Under the pieces are notes generated by a model. That model had not been told where the DNA came from and ran no database searches. It saw nothing but the letters and a program-made list of their open reading frames with translations. The translations under genes and the position numbers were made by a program. 64,000 nucleotides of DNA from Paraglaciecola mesophila KMM 241 (lineage in GTDB: Bacteria > Pseudomonadota > Gammaproteobacteria > Enterobacterales > Alteromonadaceae), in contig NZ_BAEP01000004.1 in the NCBI RefSeq assembly GCF_000315015.1, positions 124,001 to 188,000 of the forward strand, in the 5' to 3' direction. Shown here piece by piece: positions 18,072 through 27,591 of the stretch (the first letter of the stretch is position 1; each line of letters opens with the position of its first letter).

Positions 18072-18875
18072 CTATTTACGACGACGAAGTACAACGCCAA
18101 ATAGGCCTAATGCTAGCAAAGCTAACGTGCCAGGTGCAGGTACATTGGTCGCATCAGGGGTTGTGGTGACGCTAGTCGGCGTAATGCCATTAGCGAACAC
18201 GGTTGATGAACCATCAACTTCTAATATGCCATATAAAGATGAGCGGGGCCCATCGCCATAAAATTTGAACCCTCCCCAAGTTTGACCATATCCTAATGCC
18301 CCATCGAAGTAGCTATACCAATTCAACGTATTTTCACCGTCTTTAAAGAAGTCATCAATATCACCGTACAAATCTTGTGCGGTGTTCACTTCATCATCTA
18401 CACCGTATAATTTTTGAGTTTGCCAATTAGATGCATCGATCGTCATAGCAGTGTAGCTAACGTATTGATTTCCAACCCAAGCATCAAGTTCATCGTCAAT
18501 CCATGCCACGGTATCCACATTCGTTATACCAAACCCAACCAATGTGCTGTTCACTAGATTGTTAGTGACAGTGTATGTTCCAACCCCTTTGCCCGCATAA
18601 CCAGGATCGATTTCATCGTCACCGCCGCCGCAAGGTATTGAGGAAAGAATAGTATCATCACAGATCACTCCTAAATTTGGAGAGTCTAACGGCTGCACAA
18701 CATTACTGGGCTCAGAGTTTGTCGCGCTACTCGGCTCAGAGCTAGCCTGAAAACTTTCGGTAAAATATATACCATTCAGGTTATCAACATTATCGATAAC
18801 CGTTGCACCAGTATTCATACTGGTTACACTTAAACATAAAACGGGAAATACGTGTTTTAAAGAGATTAATTTCAT
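18072..18875 (-). CDS. PEP-CTERM-type exported protein (tandem copy 1)
   Basis: A 267-residue exported protein with a signal peptide (MKLISLKHVFPVLCLSVTS) and a C-terminal sorting tail: VPAPG, then a hydrophobic run, then VLRRRK at the end. This is the VPAP variant of the PEP-CTERM signal cut by exosortase-type enzymes. The second half is closely similar to the next gene upstream (shared ENTLNWYS, SSLYGIL, TVFANGITPT, TTTPDA). This copy carries an extra stretch of about 45 residues after TESF, with SEPSS and SEPSN and a Cys pair. The start chosen is the Met of MKLIS, because GGAAG precedes it at the right distance; an upstream in-frame Met also exists. The function is unknown; a surface or matrix role is likely. 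Confidence 0.8.
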   Translation of the reverse strand: MKLISLKHVFPVLCLSVTSMNTGATVIDNVDNLNGIYFTESFQASSEPSSATNSEPSNVVQPLDSPNLGVICDDTILSSIPCGGGDDEIDPGYAGKGVGTYTVTNNLVNSTLVGFGITNVDTVAWIDDELDAWVGNQYVSYTAMTIDASNWQTQKLYGVDDEVNTAQDLYGDIDDFFKDGENTLNWYSYFDGALGYGQTWGGFKFYGDGPRSSLYGILEVDGSSTVFANGITPTSVTTTPDATNVPAPGTLALLALGLFGVVLRRRK

Positions 18876-18900
18876 TACTGCTTCCATGTGAATTATCATT

Positions 18901-18914
18901 TTTTAACGTTAAAA
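18901..18914. promoter_or_regulatory. Perfect 14-base palindrome upstream of PEP-CTERM copy 1
   Basis: TTTTAACGTTAAAA lies 26 bases before the chosen ATG of the first PEP-CTERM gene. Its core TTAACGTTAA also occurs at 16685-16694 before the TonB receptor. It could be an operator, but AT-rich palindromes of this size do arise by chance. Confidence 0.3.
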
Positions 18915-19050
18915 GTGAATAACGTGTGACTATATATTTACCAAGCAAACACCACTTATAGTTGCAGCTACTTGGTCATTCGCGACAAAATTACGAAAAC
19001 TTATGAGAAGATTTTCGAGGTAATTTGGCATTTAAGTTGCGAGCTATGGG

Positions 19051-19779
19051 CTATTGCTTACGACGACGAAGCACAGTGCCCAAAATGCCCATTGCTAGCA
19101 ACCCTAATGCGCCAGGTGCAGGTACATTGATCGCATCAGGGGTTGTGGTGACGTTAGTCGGCGTAATGCCGTTGGCGAAAACCGTAGCTGTACTTTGGTC
19201 TTCAGAGGCTAGTATGCCGTAAAGTGAAGAGGCAGGCTGGGTTCCCCTGAATACGAAACCACCCCAAGTATTACCTCCCCAAAGCGCTCCATCATTAGCA
19301 GAATACCAATTTAGGGTATTTTCCCCGTTGGTGAAAAAATTATCGATATCTCCATATAAATCTTGCGCGGTATATTCTGCTGGATTGTAGAAACCGCCGC
19401 CATCATTTTCGCTATTAGGCTCTTCTATATAAAGCACTTGCGTTGCCCAGTTTTCGGCATTGACCGTGTAAGCGAAATAGTAAAAATAATTGTCACCAAC
19501 ATTTCCGCCGCCAGTACTCTCAATATATGAGCCCCAATCTTCAACGGTCTCTATCTCTGCCGTTGTATCAATATTGGTAACGCCAAAGCCGGCTAAATAG
19601 CTATTGCCTAATTCGTTTGTGACGGTATACCGCCCAAGTCCATCTGCGTAGCTTTCAGTGAAACTGATTGCATTTAGGTTTTTCGCTGGCTCCCCCCCGA
19701 TTAATGCCGCACTCGCTTGTGCGCTAGATAACACAATGCCAAGAATTAAGAATATTTTATTTACTGATATCAATTTCAT
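19051..19779 (-). CDS. PEP-CTERM-type exported protein (tandem copy 2)
   Basis: A 242-residue paralogue of the adjacent copy, on the same strand 176 bases upstream of it. It has a signal peptide (MKLISVNKIFLILGIVLSS) and the sorting tail VPAPG, hydrophobic run, VLRRRKQ. The last 100 residues match copy 1 nearly throughout, and the region around the start codon is also conserved (GGAAGTAGTAATGAAATT), so the duplication included the ribosome binding site. It lacks the acidic insert of copy 1 and instead has a Gly/Asn-rich loop. The function is unknown; no exosortase gene is in this window. Confidence 0.8.
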   Translation of the reverse strand: MKLISVNKIFLILGIVLSSAQASAALIGGEPAKNLNAISFTESYADGLGRYTVTNELGNSYLAGFGVTNIDTTAEIETVEDWGSYIESTGGGNVGDNYFYYFAYTVNAENWATQVLYIEEPNSENDGGGFYNPAEYTAQDLYGDIDNFFTNGENTLNWYSANDGALWGGNTWGGFVFRGTQPASSLYGILASEDQSTATVFANGITPTNVTTTPDAINVPAPGALGLLAMGILGTVLRRRKQ

Positions 19780-19791
19780 TACTACTTCCAT

Positions 19792-20171
19792 TTGATTTAT
19801 AAGAACTTTTTACACACACCCAAGTCGTTGGACGCGCGGCGATTAAGCAATAAATCAGCCACCACAACAAGTCATTAATAATCAATGAGTTATGTATTCT
19901 CTAATTTTATAGTGTAAAGAAGTCCGACAAGTTAAATTAATGATTTTTATAGATATTTATTATTTATGGCTATTTTTGGTAACATAAATACTCTGTGAAT
20001 AATTAATTCCAACCATTCCATTCATTTGCCTGCGCTCAATAACAACTCATTCCTAAACAAGTTAAATCCCCCATAATCGATGTCCCCTTTTGAAGACATC
20101 ATCTTGGAGTCAGTGTTAGTATCGCCAATGAAGTACTTATTAAGGAATGGTATTAAACAATAAGGAGTATT
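19792..20171. other. Divergent intergenic region, PEP-CTERM copy 2 / S9 peptidase
   Basis: About 380 AT-rich bases that must contain two divergent promoters. A small inverted repeat GATGTC/GACATC (20079-20100) lies about 70 bases before the peptidase start. TAAGGAG just before the peptidase ATG is a strong ribosome binding site. No gene is seen. Confidence 0.5.
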
Positions 20172-22148
20172 ATGTATATTCAAACTGCCGTCTTGGCATT
20201 ACTGAGCTTGTTGCTCATCTTACCGGCTCACAGTGTTGAGTTACCCACAACCCAATACAGCCGGCTGCCGTTAGTCGTCAAGCCCGATATATCCCCCAAT
20301 GGCGAGCGTATCGCCTTTATCAAGAATTATCTCAACCCTGAACTATCTGTACTGTCGGTTTTAGATTTGAAAACCAATAAAGTAAAAATGTTGGTCAAGT
20401 CAGACAATGAAGACGTCAAAGTAAATTGGTTTACCTGGGCCAATGAAAAAACCTTAATAGTGAGCCTGCGTTTCGCCAGTAGACAAAGATCGGTTAAGTT
20501 CACTGAAACACGCTTACTTGCCATCGATGTAGACGGTGATGAAGTTAAACAAAGAAATTTATTTAGACCCAAATCTGGCCGTTCAAATGAGCATGCCTCA
20601 CAATTTCAAGATACCGTTGTTTCCTTTTTGCCAGAAGACCCTGACCATATATTGATCGCCCTTGATCTTGATGTGGCCAACGTGCCATCGGTGTATAAAT
20701 TAAATATCTATTCCCGTAAAAGAGTGCGCGTTGAAAAAGGTAAAATGCAAGTACGTAGTTGGATGGCAGACCGCCAAGGTAACGTGCGTTTAGGCGAAGC
20801 GCTTAGCTATAAATCTGGTGATGCGTCAATCCGTTATCGCCTTCCCGGCGAGGATAATTGGGAAAAGATGTTCGAACATAACGCCCTTGAAGAAGTAAGC
20901 ATCAATCCGCTAGGCTTCGCTAAAGATCCTAATATATTGTTCTATAGCGCTTATAAGGGTGACAAGAAAGCCTTGTATAAAATGAACATCAGTACGCAAG
21001 TATCTACATTAATATTCGAGGATCCTGACTATGATGTGGACGGCTCACTCATTTATTCTACAAAGCTCAATGATGTCATTGGTATCCACCATGCGAATAG
21101 CCCAACCGGCAGAATTTACTGGGATGAAAGCTATCAGAACTTTCAAACGGCATTAGATAAAGCCCTACCCGATACCAGTAATTATCTGATTGATTTTAGC
21201 GACAACGAAGAAACTTACTTACTCTACACAGAAAGTGACTTTATACCCGGTGCTTATTTTTTGGGGAATCGCCCTAAGAAGTCTCTAGTGATGCTCTTTG
21301 AACAATATCCTGGTTTAGAGGACGTGACTCCGTCAAACCATAAATTAGTCAGTTATACCGCGCGGGATGGCACCGAGATTGAGGGCTATTTAACCTTACC
21401 GAGTGAAACCAACGGACCGATTGCAACAATTTTACACCCTCATGGTGGCCCAGGCGCCCGTGAGTATGACGGCTTTGATTATTGGACTTCGTTCTTCACC
21501 AATCGCGGTTACGCTGTATTTCGCCCGAACTTTCGCGGATCTTCAGGCTATGGAAAGCAATTTGCTGAAAGCCAAATGCAAGGCTGGGGCCTAACGATGC
21601 AAGATGACATCACTGACGCTACGAAATGGCTGATAAAAGAAAACATCGCTGATCCAGAACGTATTTGTATCGTTGGCGCCAGTTATGGTGGTTACGCGGC
21701 GGCGATGGCAGCAGTAAAAAGCCCTGATTTATTTCAGTGTGCCATTAGCTTTGCCGGTGTGATGGACTTAGAGCGCTTAGTCAGAAAGAGTCGTTATTTC
21801 TTGAACAGGAAGTTCGTGAAAAAACAAATAGGCAATGATGAGAACGACCTCGAAGCTCGCTCGCCTTATCATAACGCCCAGCACATCAAAATTCCTATGC
21901 TGTTGCTGCACGGTGAGGACGATCGGGTAGTCGATGTATACCAAAGCCGAGAGATGTTCGAGGAGCTCGAAGATTTAAACAAAGACGTTAACTATGTTGA
22001 GCTTAAAAATGGCGATCACTATTTATCTATTCAACGCAATCGTCATCGGTTATTTGCCGAAATGGATACCTTCTTGAAAACGCATTTAGGCGTCGCAACA
22101 GCCAGTAACGAAGCGACGGCCATCACCGCTAAGGCACCCAGCGAATGA
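20172..22148 (+). CDS. S9-family prolyl oligopeptidase-type serine peptidase, exported
   Basis: This 658-residue protein has a signal peptide, an N-terminal seven-bladed propeller of about 370 residues and a C-terminal hydrolase domain. The catalytic triad is visible: Ser504 in GASYGGYA, Asp584 in HGEDDRVVD and His616 in NGDHYLS. The oxyanion region is HPHGGPGAREYDG. This is the acylaminoacyl-peptidase/dipeptidyl-peptidase-like group that trims short peptides, and the signal peptide places it in the periplasm. A perfect TAAGGAG precedes the ATG. It converges on arsC with a hairpin in between. Confidence 0.9.
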   Translation: MYIQTAVLALLSLLLILPAHSVELPTTQYSRLPLVVKPDISPNGERIAFIKNYLNPELSVLSVLDLKTNKVKMLVKSDNEDVKVNWFTWANEKTLIVSLRFASRQRSVKFTETRLLAIDVDGDEVKQRNLFRPKSGRSNEHASQFQDTVVSFLPEDPDHILIALDLDVANVPSVYKLNIYSRKRVRVEKGKMQVRSWMADRQGNVRLGEALSYKSGDASIRYRLPGEDNWEKMFEHNALEEVSINPLGFAKDPNILFYSAYKGDKKALYKMNISTQVSTLIFEDPDYDVDGSLIYSTKLNDVIGIHHANSPTGRIYWDESYQNFQTALDKALPDTSNYLIDFSDNEETYLLYTESDFIPGAYFLGNRPKKSLVMLFEQYPGLEDVTPSNHKLVSYTARDGTEIEGYLTLPSETNGPIATILHPHGGPGAREYDGFDYWTSFFTNRGYAVFRPNFRGSSGYGKQFAESQMQGWGLTMQDDITDATKWLIKENIADPERICIVGASYGGYAAAMAAVKSPDLFQCAISFAGVMDLERLVRKSRYFLNRKFVKKQIGNDENDLEARSPYHNAQHIKIPMLLLHGEDDRVVDVYQSREMFEELEDLNKDVNYVELKNGDHYLSIQRNRHRLFAEMDTFLKTHLGVATASNEATAITAKAPSE

Positions 22149-22203
22149 GCTTCCTACTTTTATAGGTAGTAGGTAATAGCTCATAGGTTATAAAAGCAAT
22201 GAA

Positions 22204-22222
22204 AAGCGCGCTATGCGCGCTT
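22204..22222. terminator. Bidirectional hairpin between S9 peptidase and arsC
   Basis: AAGCGCGC/GCGCGCTT, an 8-bp stem with a three-base loop, lies between two convergent genes. It is followed by TTGTTACTTT on the plus strand and by TTTTCATT on the minus strand, so it could serve both messages. Confidence 0.6.
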
Positions 22223-22254
22223 GTTACTTTCACGTAAATCAAGCGTTCATGCAG

Positions 22255-22677
22255 TTAGGGTTTTACCCGCTCACCCATGCCATTAATGATCAACTCACCG
22301 TCTTCTTTTTTATAAGGACCCTTAGGCCACTTCTCTAGTAAATCGAGTACTGCTTCGCTAGGCCTGCACAACTTAACGCCTTTTTCGCTGCACACTATGG
22401 GGCGATTAACGAGTACAGGATGCTCAAGCATGGCAGCTAGAATTGTGTCATCACTGACACTTTCATCTAACAAGCCTAGCTCCTTAGCCGGCGATTTACT
22501 GGTGCGCAGTGCGCCTCTCGGAGTTAAATTTGCCGCAGCAAACAAGCCCAATAATTGCGGGCGAGTCCAGCCTTCGTCTAGATATTCGATGATTTCAGGC
22601 TGATAACCTGCATCTTGAATGATCTTCAAAACATTACGCGACGTGCCGCACGCGGAGTTGTGATATATAACCACCAT
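22255..22677 (-). CDS. arsC: Glutaredoxin-dependent arsenate reductase
   Basis: The 140-residue protein matches the length of E. coli ArsC (141). It carries the catalytic cysteine in HNSACGTSRN (Cys10) and the three arginines that bind the oxyanion, in TPRGALR, LVNRPI and LCRPSE. It reduces arsenate to arsenite for export, using glutathione and glutaredoxin. I start it at the second in-frame ATG because AGGAG lies ten bases upstream of it; an ATG eight codons earlier overlaps that site and is less likely. No arsR or arsB is adjacent, so it is a lone housekeeping-type arsC, or a family member with another thiol-reductase role. Confidence 0.88.
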   Translation of the reverse strand: MVVIYHNSACGTSRNVLKIIQDAGYQPEIIEYLDEGWTRPQLLGLFAAANLTPRGALRTSKSPAKELGLLDESVSDDTILAAMLEHPVLVNRPIVCSEKGVKLCRPSEAVLDLLEKWPKGPYKKEDGELIINGMGERVKP

Positions 22678-22923
22678 AGGGATGACTCTCCTGCTTTTCA
22701 TAATTGACTAAATAGGTTGATGAGCGTTTGCACATATTTTCGCTGCACTTAAGACAAAGTGAATTCGTAGGGCTGTTACACCACATCACATTTGATATTT
22801 CATATATATGAAATTTCACATTTAATATCTATAAAGTCAATTCATAATCCGTTTTTTACTCGTCCCCTATGCTCTCTATAGTTTCTATAGATTAAGTTCG
22901 TGCTGTGTTCAGGAGTGTCTAAC

Positions 22924-23904
22924 TCACGTTGTAGCGCTTCTCTCAATAGCAACAGGAACGCCCGGCGGTTTCTCGGTGGCTTGTGCAATTAAGCACAGCA
23001 TAATCAACAGCATACCAAACCAGCCCATTGGCGAAATGACTTCGCCGATAATCAGCACGGCCAGTATTGCTGCAACCACAGGCTCCATTAATGTGAGCAA
23101 AGAGGCACTACTTGCTTTAACATGACGAAGACCATAACCAAAGGCGAAGTAGCCTAACGTCATAGGGATAACCGCCATATACAGTGATACGAGAGCATTA
23201 GCGGGTGAGCTAAACAAGTTATCCCCAGTGAAAAATAATGACGGTAGCAATAACATAGCGCCTAATCCAAAAATGCTTCCCATGGCAGCTTGTGAGTGCA
23301 CACCGCTATCAATCATGCTGCGCGCGGCCCAAGAATAAAACGCATAAGTTAGGCCGGCTAATAACCCTAATGCAATTCCCCATAATTGTCGCTGCTGCGC
23401 GGCTTGCTGTTGCAGGTTCACCGCTACGTCAGTCGCTAAGGCTGATGCCTGCGGTTCTCTGTAAGCGAGTAAAGCAATCCCAAATAAGCCAATCAAAACA
23501 CTGATTAACCAGCGCTTCGTTAGATGCAACGCTTTGCTAAAAAGACACTCTAACAAGGCAGAAAATAAAGGCGCACTGGCAATGGAAACAACCGTACCTA
23601 CCGCCACTCCCGCCATGCGCATGGAACTATAAAATGCCAATGGATAAATCGCCAAAGCCAACGCACTCAATAGCAACAATGCTTTTTGCTGCAACAGATT
23701 GGCTAGATTAGCTTTTAGTTTACGATGGGCTAATGCAGCTTGCATCATCCCCCCCACACCCATCGCAAACGCCCCTATGCCTAATGGGCTGATATCCGGT
23801 GCGAAGCTTGCTGCCACACCTGTTGTGCCCCAGAGCACCGCCGCAAATAAAATAGCCATTGCTCCGTTTTGATACTGAGTAAAGCCACAGCGCATCGCTA
23901 ACAT
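22924..23904 (-). CDS. EamA/DMT-superfamily exporter
   Basis: A 326-residue protein with ten hydrophobic segments arranged as two EamA repeats of five, as in drug/metabolite transporters of the RhaT/YdcZ type. The first repeat shows LWGTTGVAASFAPDISPLGIG and the second has YAFYSWAAR and LEPVVAAILAVLIIGE, the latter a strong EamA signature. Transported compounds in this family include amino acids and other metabolites. The gene follows an AraC-type regulator on the same strand (about 100 bases apart), a common pairing where the regulator controls the exporter. Confidence 0.85.
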   Translation of the reverse strand: MLAMRCGFTQYQNGAMAILFAAVLWGTTGVAASFAPDISPLGIGAFAMGVGGMMQAALAHRKLKANLANLLQQKALLLLSALALAIYPLAFYSSMRMAGVAVGTVVSIASAPLFSALLECLFSKALHLTKRWLISVLIGLFGIALLAYREPQASALATDVAVNLQQQAAQQRQLWGIALGLLAGLTYAFYSWAARSMIDSGVHSQAAMGSIFGLGAMLLLPSLFFTGDNLFSSPANALVSLYMAVIPMTLGYFAFGYGLRHVKASSASLLTLMEPVVAAILAVLIIGEVISPMGWFGMLLIMLCLIAQATEKPPGVPVAIERSATT

Positions 23905-24003
23905 TTTCTTATTCCGTTATGGGCAAATCATCAAAGAAGCATAAACAATTGGTAAACTGATTACTTTGCCAAAAAGACGCAAGGCTTGTTTAAGAAGACG
24001 CTA

Positions 24004-24717
24004 TTAAATTTGTGCAAATGCGCGAGGTGATAACCCAGTATACACAGAGAAACGCCGACTAAAGGCCGAAAGATCACCATAGCCAACCTTTTCAGCCACT
24101 AGCTGCACTGGCAAGTCAGTATGTGCCAACAAGGCTTTGGCCTTTTCCATGCGCAGCCCGGTAATGTATTGCTGAGCACTCATGGAAAAACTGTCTTTAA
24201 AGCGCTTTTTGAATTGCGTTGGGCTTAAACAAGCCAGCGCGGATAGCGTGTCAATACTTAGAGGCTGTTCAAGATGCTCGTTGATCCAACCTTGTACTAT
24301 ACGCATTTGTTTATCCAGGGTATGCGTTGCCCGCTGCTGACTCAGCAACATGCTAAAAACATCGAGAATAGAATGCTCAATACCGCTATCGACCTGATGC
24401 TGTAATTGCTTTTCTACAAACAATAAAAAACTCATCAAAGGCGGGGAAATAGAAAATACAGCCAGTCCACTTTCAAGCAAGTGGGCGGGCAATGTGGTTA
24501 AGTCGGCCACAATAAAACGTGCAGTTTCATCAGCTTTGAAACCATGCTCTGTGCCGCTTGGCACAACCACACATTCCCCCACCGTCACTTTGCCTCTATA
24601 GCTGACCATATCAATCACTATGCTACCCTGTACTGGCAGCACCAGCTGATGATGGCGGTGGTGTATATGGCTTTGAAGCTGCTTGGTGTAAGCGCGGATA
24701 CTCAGGCTGTTGTTCAT
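24004..24717 (-). CDS. AraC-family transcriptional regulator with cupin sensor domain
   Basis: The 237-residue protein has an N-terminal cupin-like half with clustered histidines (HIHHRHHQLVLP) and a C-terminal double helix-turn-helix of the AraC type at about residues 140-235. KARALLAHT-like and VGYGDLSAFSRRFSVYTGLSPRAF are the family's second HTH and signature. It probably senses a small molecule in the cupin and controls the downstream DMT exporter. The inducer is unknown. Confidence 0.88.
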   Translation of the reverse strand: MNNSLSIRAYTKQLQSHIHHRHHQLVLPVQGSIVIDMVSYRGKVTVGECVVVPSGTEHGFKADETARFIVADLTTLPAHLLESGLAVFSISPPLMSFLLFVEKQLQHQVDSGIEHSILDVFSMLLSQQRATHTLDKQMRIVQGWINEHLEQPLSIDTLSALACLSPTQFKKRFKDSFSMSAQQYITGLRMEKAKALLAHTDLPVQLVAEKVGYGDLSAFSRRFSVYTGLSPRAFAQI

Positions 24718-24803
24718 AACGGTGCTACGTCATCAAGGTGGGTGGCCAGTATAACGTTAGTTTCTTGGAGTTTAAAAGCGTGCCGTTCTCGGTAAGGTTG
24801 ACC

Positions 24804-26090
24804 CTATGGATATAACACTGAAGGCAGCCACGTTGTCAGTGCAGGTATAAAGGTGACTAGCATCAATACGATGAGCAAGGGCACCAAGAAGGGCAAGGTT
24901 GCTCGGGCGCATGTTTCAAAAGGAACGTCGGTGACCCGAGATAGCACATACAACACCATGCCTACTGGGGGAGTAAGTAACCCGATCATTAGATTGAGCA
25001 CCATCATCACCCCGAAATGCAAGGGATCAATCCCCAAACTGACTGCAATGGGCAGCAGTACTGGCGTCAAAATAGTGATGGCGGCAATTGTCTCCATAAA
25101 GCAACCGACTATGAATAAGATGAGTGTCATCAATAACAATATCGTGACTTTATTATCGGTAAACGCCAACATCCACTGGGTGAAGTCGGTAGTTATATGT
25201 TGTGTGGTTAGCACCCATGAAAAAACAGCTGCAGCGCCAATAATCAGCATGATAATACTGGTTGTTTCTATGGTTTCTATGCTGACTTTCAATAAGGTTT
25301 TGACGTTCAGAGTTCTATACACCACCCCTCCCAAACATAAGGCATATGCGCTGGCGGCAATAGCCGCTTCAGTAGCAGTAAAGAGCCCAAACAAAATACC
25401 ACCGATAATCAGTACTGGTGTCATCAGGGAAAGAAACGCCCGTTTAAAGGTACTTGCGCAGCGCGAGACTGAAAAGCCATGGTCTTTTGGGTATCGCCGT
25501 TTTTTGGCATACCAGGCCACCATCAACATTAAGCTTAACGCCATCACCAACCCGGGGATCACCCCTGCGGCAAACAGTTTTCCGATTGAAGACGAAGACA
25601 TGACCGCATAAATAATCAAAGGTAAGCTAGGAGGAATAATCGGCCCTATTGTCGAAGATGCCGCCGTTAAGCCTACCGCGAATCCAGCATCATAGCCTTG
25701 GTCACGCATTGCTTTGACTTCAATCGCACCCAACCCACCAGCGTCAGCAACCGCAGCACCAGACATGCCAGCAAAAAATATTGATGCTCCGACGTTCACA
25801 TGGCCTAAACCACCACGTAACCACCCCACCAGCGCATTGGTAAAATCAAAAATACGTTGGGTTATTCCTGCACTATTCATTAGCGCACCGGCGAATACGA
25901 AGAAAGGGATCGACAGTAGCGGAAAGCTATTCATGCCTCCTAGCATACTGTGCAGCATAACAAGACCCGGTACGCCGCCGTCAATCAAAATAGCCAACAA
26001 AGAAGCGAGCAATAAAGCAAACGCCACAGGTGTACCGCTAGCAATTAAAAGCAGTAAAGAAATCAATAACACGGCTATCACCATGCTCAC
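24804..26090 (-). CDS. dctM: TRAP transporter large permease subunit
   Basis: The 428-residue DctM-type subunit has about twelve membrane segments and the family motifs GMSGAAVADAGGLGAIE, STIGPIIPPSLPLIIYA and LMIGLLTPPVGMVLY. It is the Na+-driven channel part of a tripartite ATP-independent periplasmic transporter for organic acids or sialic acid-like solutes. Its GTG start overlaps the stop of dctQ by four bases (GTGA), showing translational coupling. It is the last gene of the operon. Confidence 0.93.
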   Translation of the reverse strand: MSMVIAVLLISLLLLIASGTPVAFALLLASLLAILIDGGVPGLVMLHSMLGGMNSFPLLSIPFFVFAGALMNSAGITQRIFDFTNALVGWLRGGLGHVNVGASIFFAGMSGAAVADAGGLGAIEVKAMRDQGYDAGFAVGLTAASSTIGPIIPPSLPLIIYAVMSSSSIGKLFAAGVIPGLVMALSLMLMVAWYAKKRRYPKDHGFSVSRCASTFKRAFLSLMTPVLIIGGILFGLFTATEAAIAASAYALCLGGVVYRTLNVKTLLKVSIETIETTSIIMLIIGAAAVFSWVLTTQHITTDFTQWMLAFTDNKVTILLLMTLILFIVGCFMETIAAITILTPVLLPIAVSLGIDPLHFGVMMVLNLMIGLLTPPVGMVLYVLSRVTDVPFETCARATLPFLVPLLIVLMLVTFIPALTTWLPSVLYP

Positions 26091-26611
26091 GCCACCTCAG
26101 TCATATGTGCCTGACGCATTAAGCGCCAGCGATACTTCATTACCAAAACACTTCTGCTAGCCATCAAGAGTAAAAGCAGCGTGATAAGCCCGTAAAACCA
26201 ACTCATTGATATAGGCAGCGAAGCCAGTGTGTAAAGCGGTAAGGCAAGACCAATTTGGCTGGCATATCCCGTTAACAGCAGCACCACTGCTAAATTAAGC
26301 GAAGCGATACACAGCTGCAGCACACTAAGTACTGTGTCAGGCAGGTATCTATGCAACAGAATAACTCCGATATGCGCATCGTTTTTTGTGGCAATACTCG
26401 CCCCTGAAAACGCCAGTAAAATAAGTAAGTAACGGGCCAATTCTTCCGACCATCCCAGGGAAGCATCAAGAGCGTAACGACTGAAAAATTGTGCGAATAA
26501 TAAGACGGCGAGTCCCCAAAATATCACTAGGCTAATCACTTCTTCTAAATGGAGCGGCAAATCAGCAACCGGCTGTTCACTATGGCTGGTATCGACTTCA
26601 GATGAGGACAT
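26087..26611 (-). CDS. dctQ: TRAP transporter small permease subunit
   Basis: A 174-residue DctQ-type protein with four hydrophobic segments and the conserved region around FSRYALDASLGWSEELARYLL, where small subunits have SLxWSEExxR. It pairs with DctM and the periplasmic binding protein. Its start lies two bases past the dctP stop and its stop overlaps the dctM start. The first 20 residues are acidic and polar. Confidence 0.9.
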   Translation of the reverse strand: MSSSEVDTSHSEQPVADLPLHLEEVISLVIFWGLAVLLFAQFFSRYALDASLGWSEELARYLLILLAFSGASIATKNDAHIGVILLHRYLPDTVLSVLQLCIASLNLAVVLLLTGYASQIGLALPLYTLASLPISMSWFYGLITLLLLLMASRSVLVMKYRWRLMRQAHMTEVA

Positions 26612-26613
26612 AC

Positions 26614-27591
26614 TTATTTATCTTCTCTATTTAGCTGCAACAAACGTTGATAATTTTCGCGCCCTACGATAGGCAAATAGGGCTTATGAAGGGCCAAGGT
26701 TGCTTGGCGAAAGGCATGGGTATCAATCTGATGAACCTGTATCCCTTGGGCCTCAAACCATGCCACCAACTCAAGTTCAATAGTGCGGGTTTCATCAGAT
26801 ACACGGGTAGCGGCTTGCCTTAGCACAGTACTAAAAATATCTTTATCTTCTGCGCTTAGCATTGCCCATCTACGTTGACTAATGATGCTCAAATTTGAGC
26901 CCAACATATGCCCAGTGAGACTAATATGTGGCTGCACTTCATACAGCTTTTTGGCCTTTATCGTTGGTAACGGGTTCTCTTGTGCATCAACCACACCTTG
27001 TTGCAGTGCCATATACACCTCAGAAAATGCAATTGGTGTCGGGTTGGCGCCTATGGCCACAGGGAACATTTTGAAAATCGCCGCGTTGGGCACGCGTATT
27101 TTCAGGTTTTTGCTATCAGCTAGGCCAAGAACGGCTGCGTGAGAGGTCACGTGCCTGGCACCGTAGTAGTTATTGGCCAGAATTTGATTACCCTGAGTGA
27201 TGTCTGCATAGCCCTTGGCTAGCTCATCAAATAAATCACTTTCATTAAAGCGTTGCCAATGTTCATAGCTAGCATAGATATAAGGTAAATCGGTTAGGGC
27301 AAAAGGGGGAAATAGCTGAGCGACAAAACTGGTACCAGTATAAATAATGTCGACACTGCCTAAACGTAAGCTTTCATTGAGCGCAGCTTCTTTACCCAGC
27401 ATAGAAACCGGGAAGACCTGAATGTCGTAGCGCCCTTTAGTGCGCAGTTTTATTTGCTCTGCGGCCCACACGGCCTGTTTATGTAAAGGCTCGCTGACCT
27501 CGTAGACGTGTCCCCAAAATAGCGTTTGCGGTGAGGCAAATACATCAATAGATGAAAGGACTCCCAAGACATAAAATAGAAAGCTACGCAT
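26614..27591 (-). CDS. dctP: TRAP transporter substrate-binding protein
   Basis: A 325-residue periplasmic binding protein with a signal peptide of about 19 residues ending at VFAS. It has the DctP hallmarks: the LKIRVPNAAIF motif with the arginine that binds the ligand carboxylate, EVYMALQQGVVDAQENP, and a C-terminal helix-rich lobe. The arginine points to a carboxylate-containing ligand; which one is not readable. First gene of a dctP-dctQ-dctM operon; a 12-base palindrome lies just upstream of its ATG. Confidence 0.92.
   Translation of the reverse strand: MRSFLFYVLGVLSSIDVFASPQTLFWGHVYEVSEPLHKQAVWAAEQIKLRTKGRYDIQVFPVSMLGKEAALNESLRLGSVDIIYTGTSFVAQLFPPFALTDLPYIYASYEHWQRFNESDLFDELAKGYADITQGNQILANNYYGARHVTSHAAVLGLADSKNLKIRVPNAAIFKMFPVAIGANPTPIAFSEVYMALQQGVVDAQENPLPTIKAKKLYEVQPHISLTGHMLGSNLSIISQRRWAMLSAEDKDIFSTVLRQAATRVSDETRTIELELVAWFEAQGIQVHQIDTHAFRQATLALHKPYLPIVGRENYQRLLQLNREDK

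Noticed and set aside
24853-26160. Two long plus-strand frames (252 and 148 codons) opposite dctM and dctQ
   Set aside because: They mirror clear TRAP permease genes on the other strand and give low-complexity translations rich in Thr, Ile and Asn.
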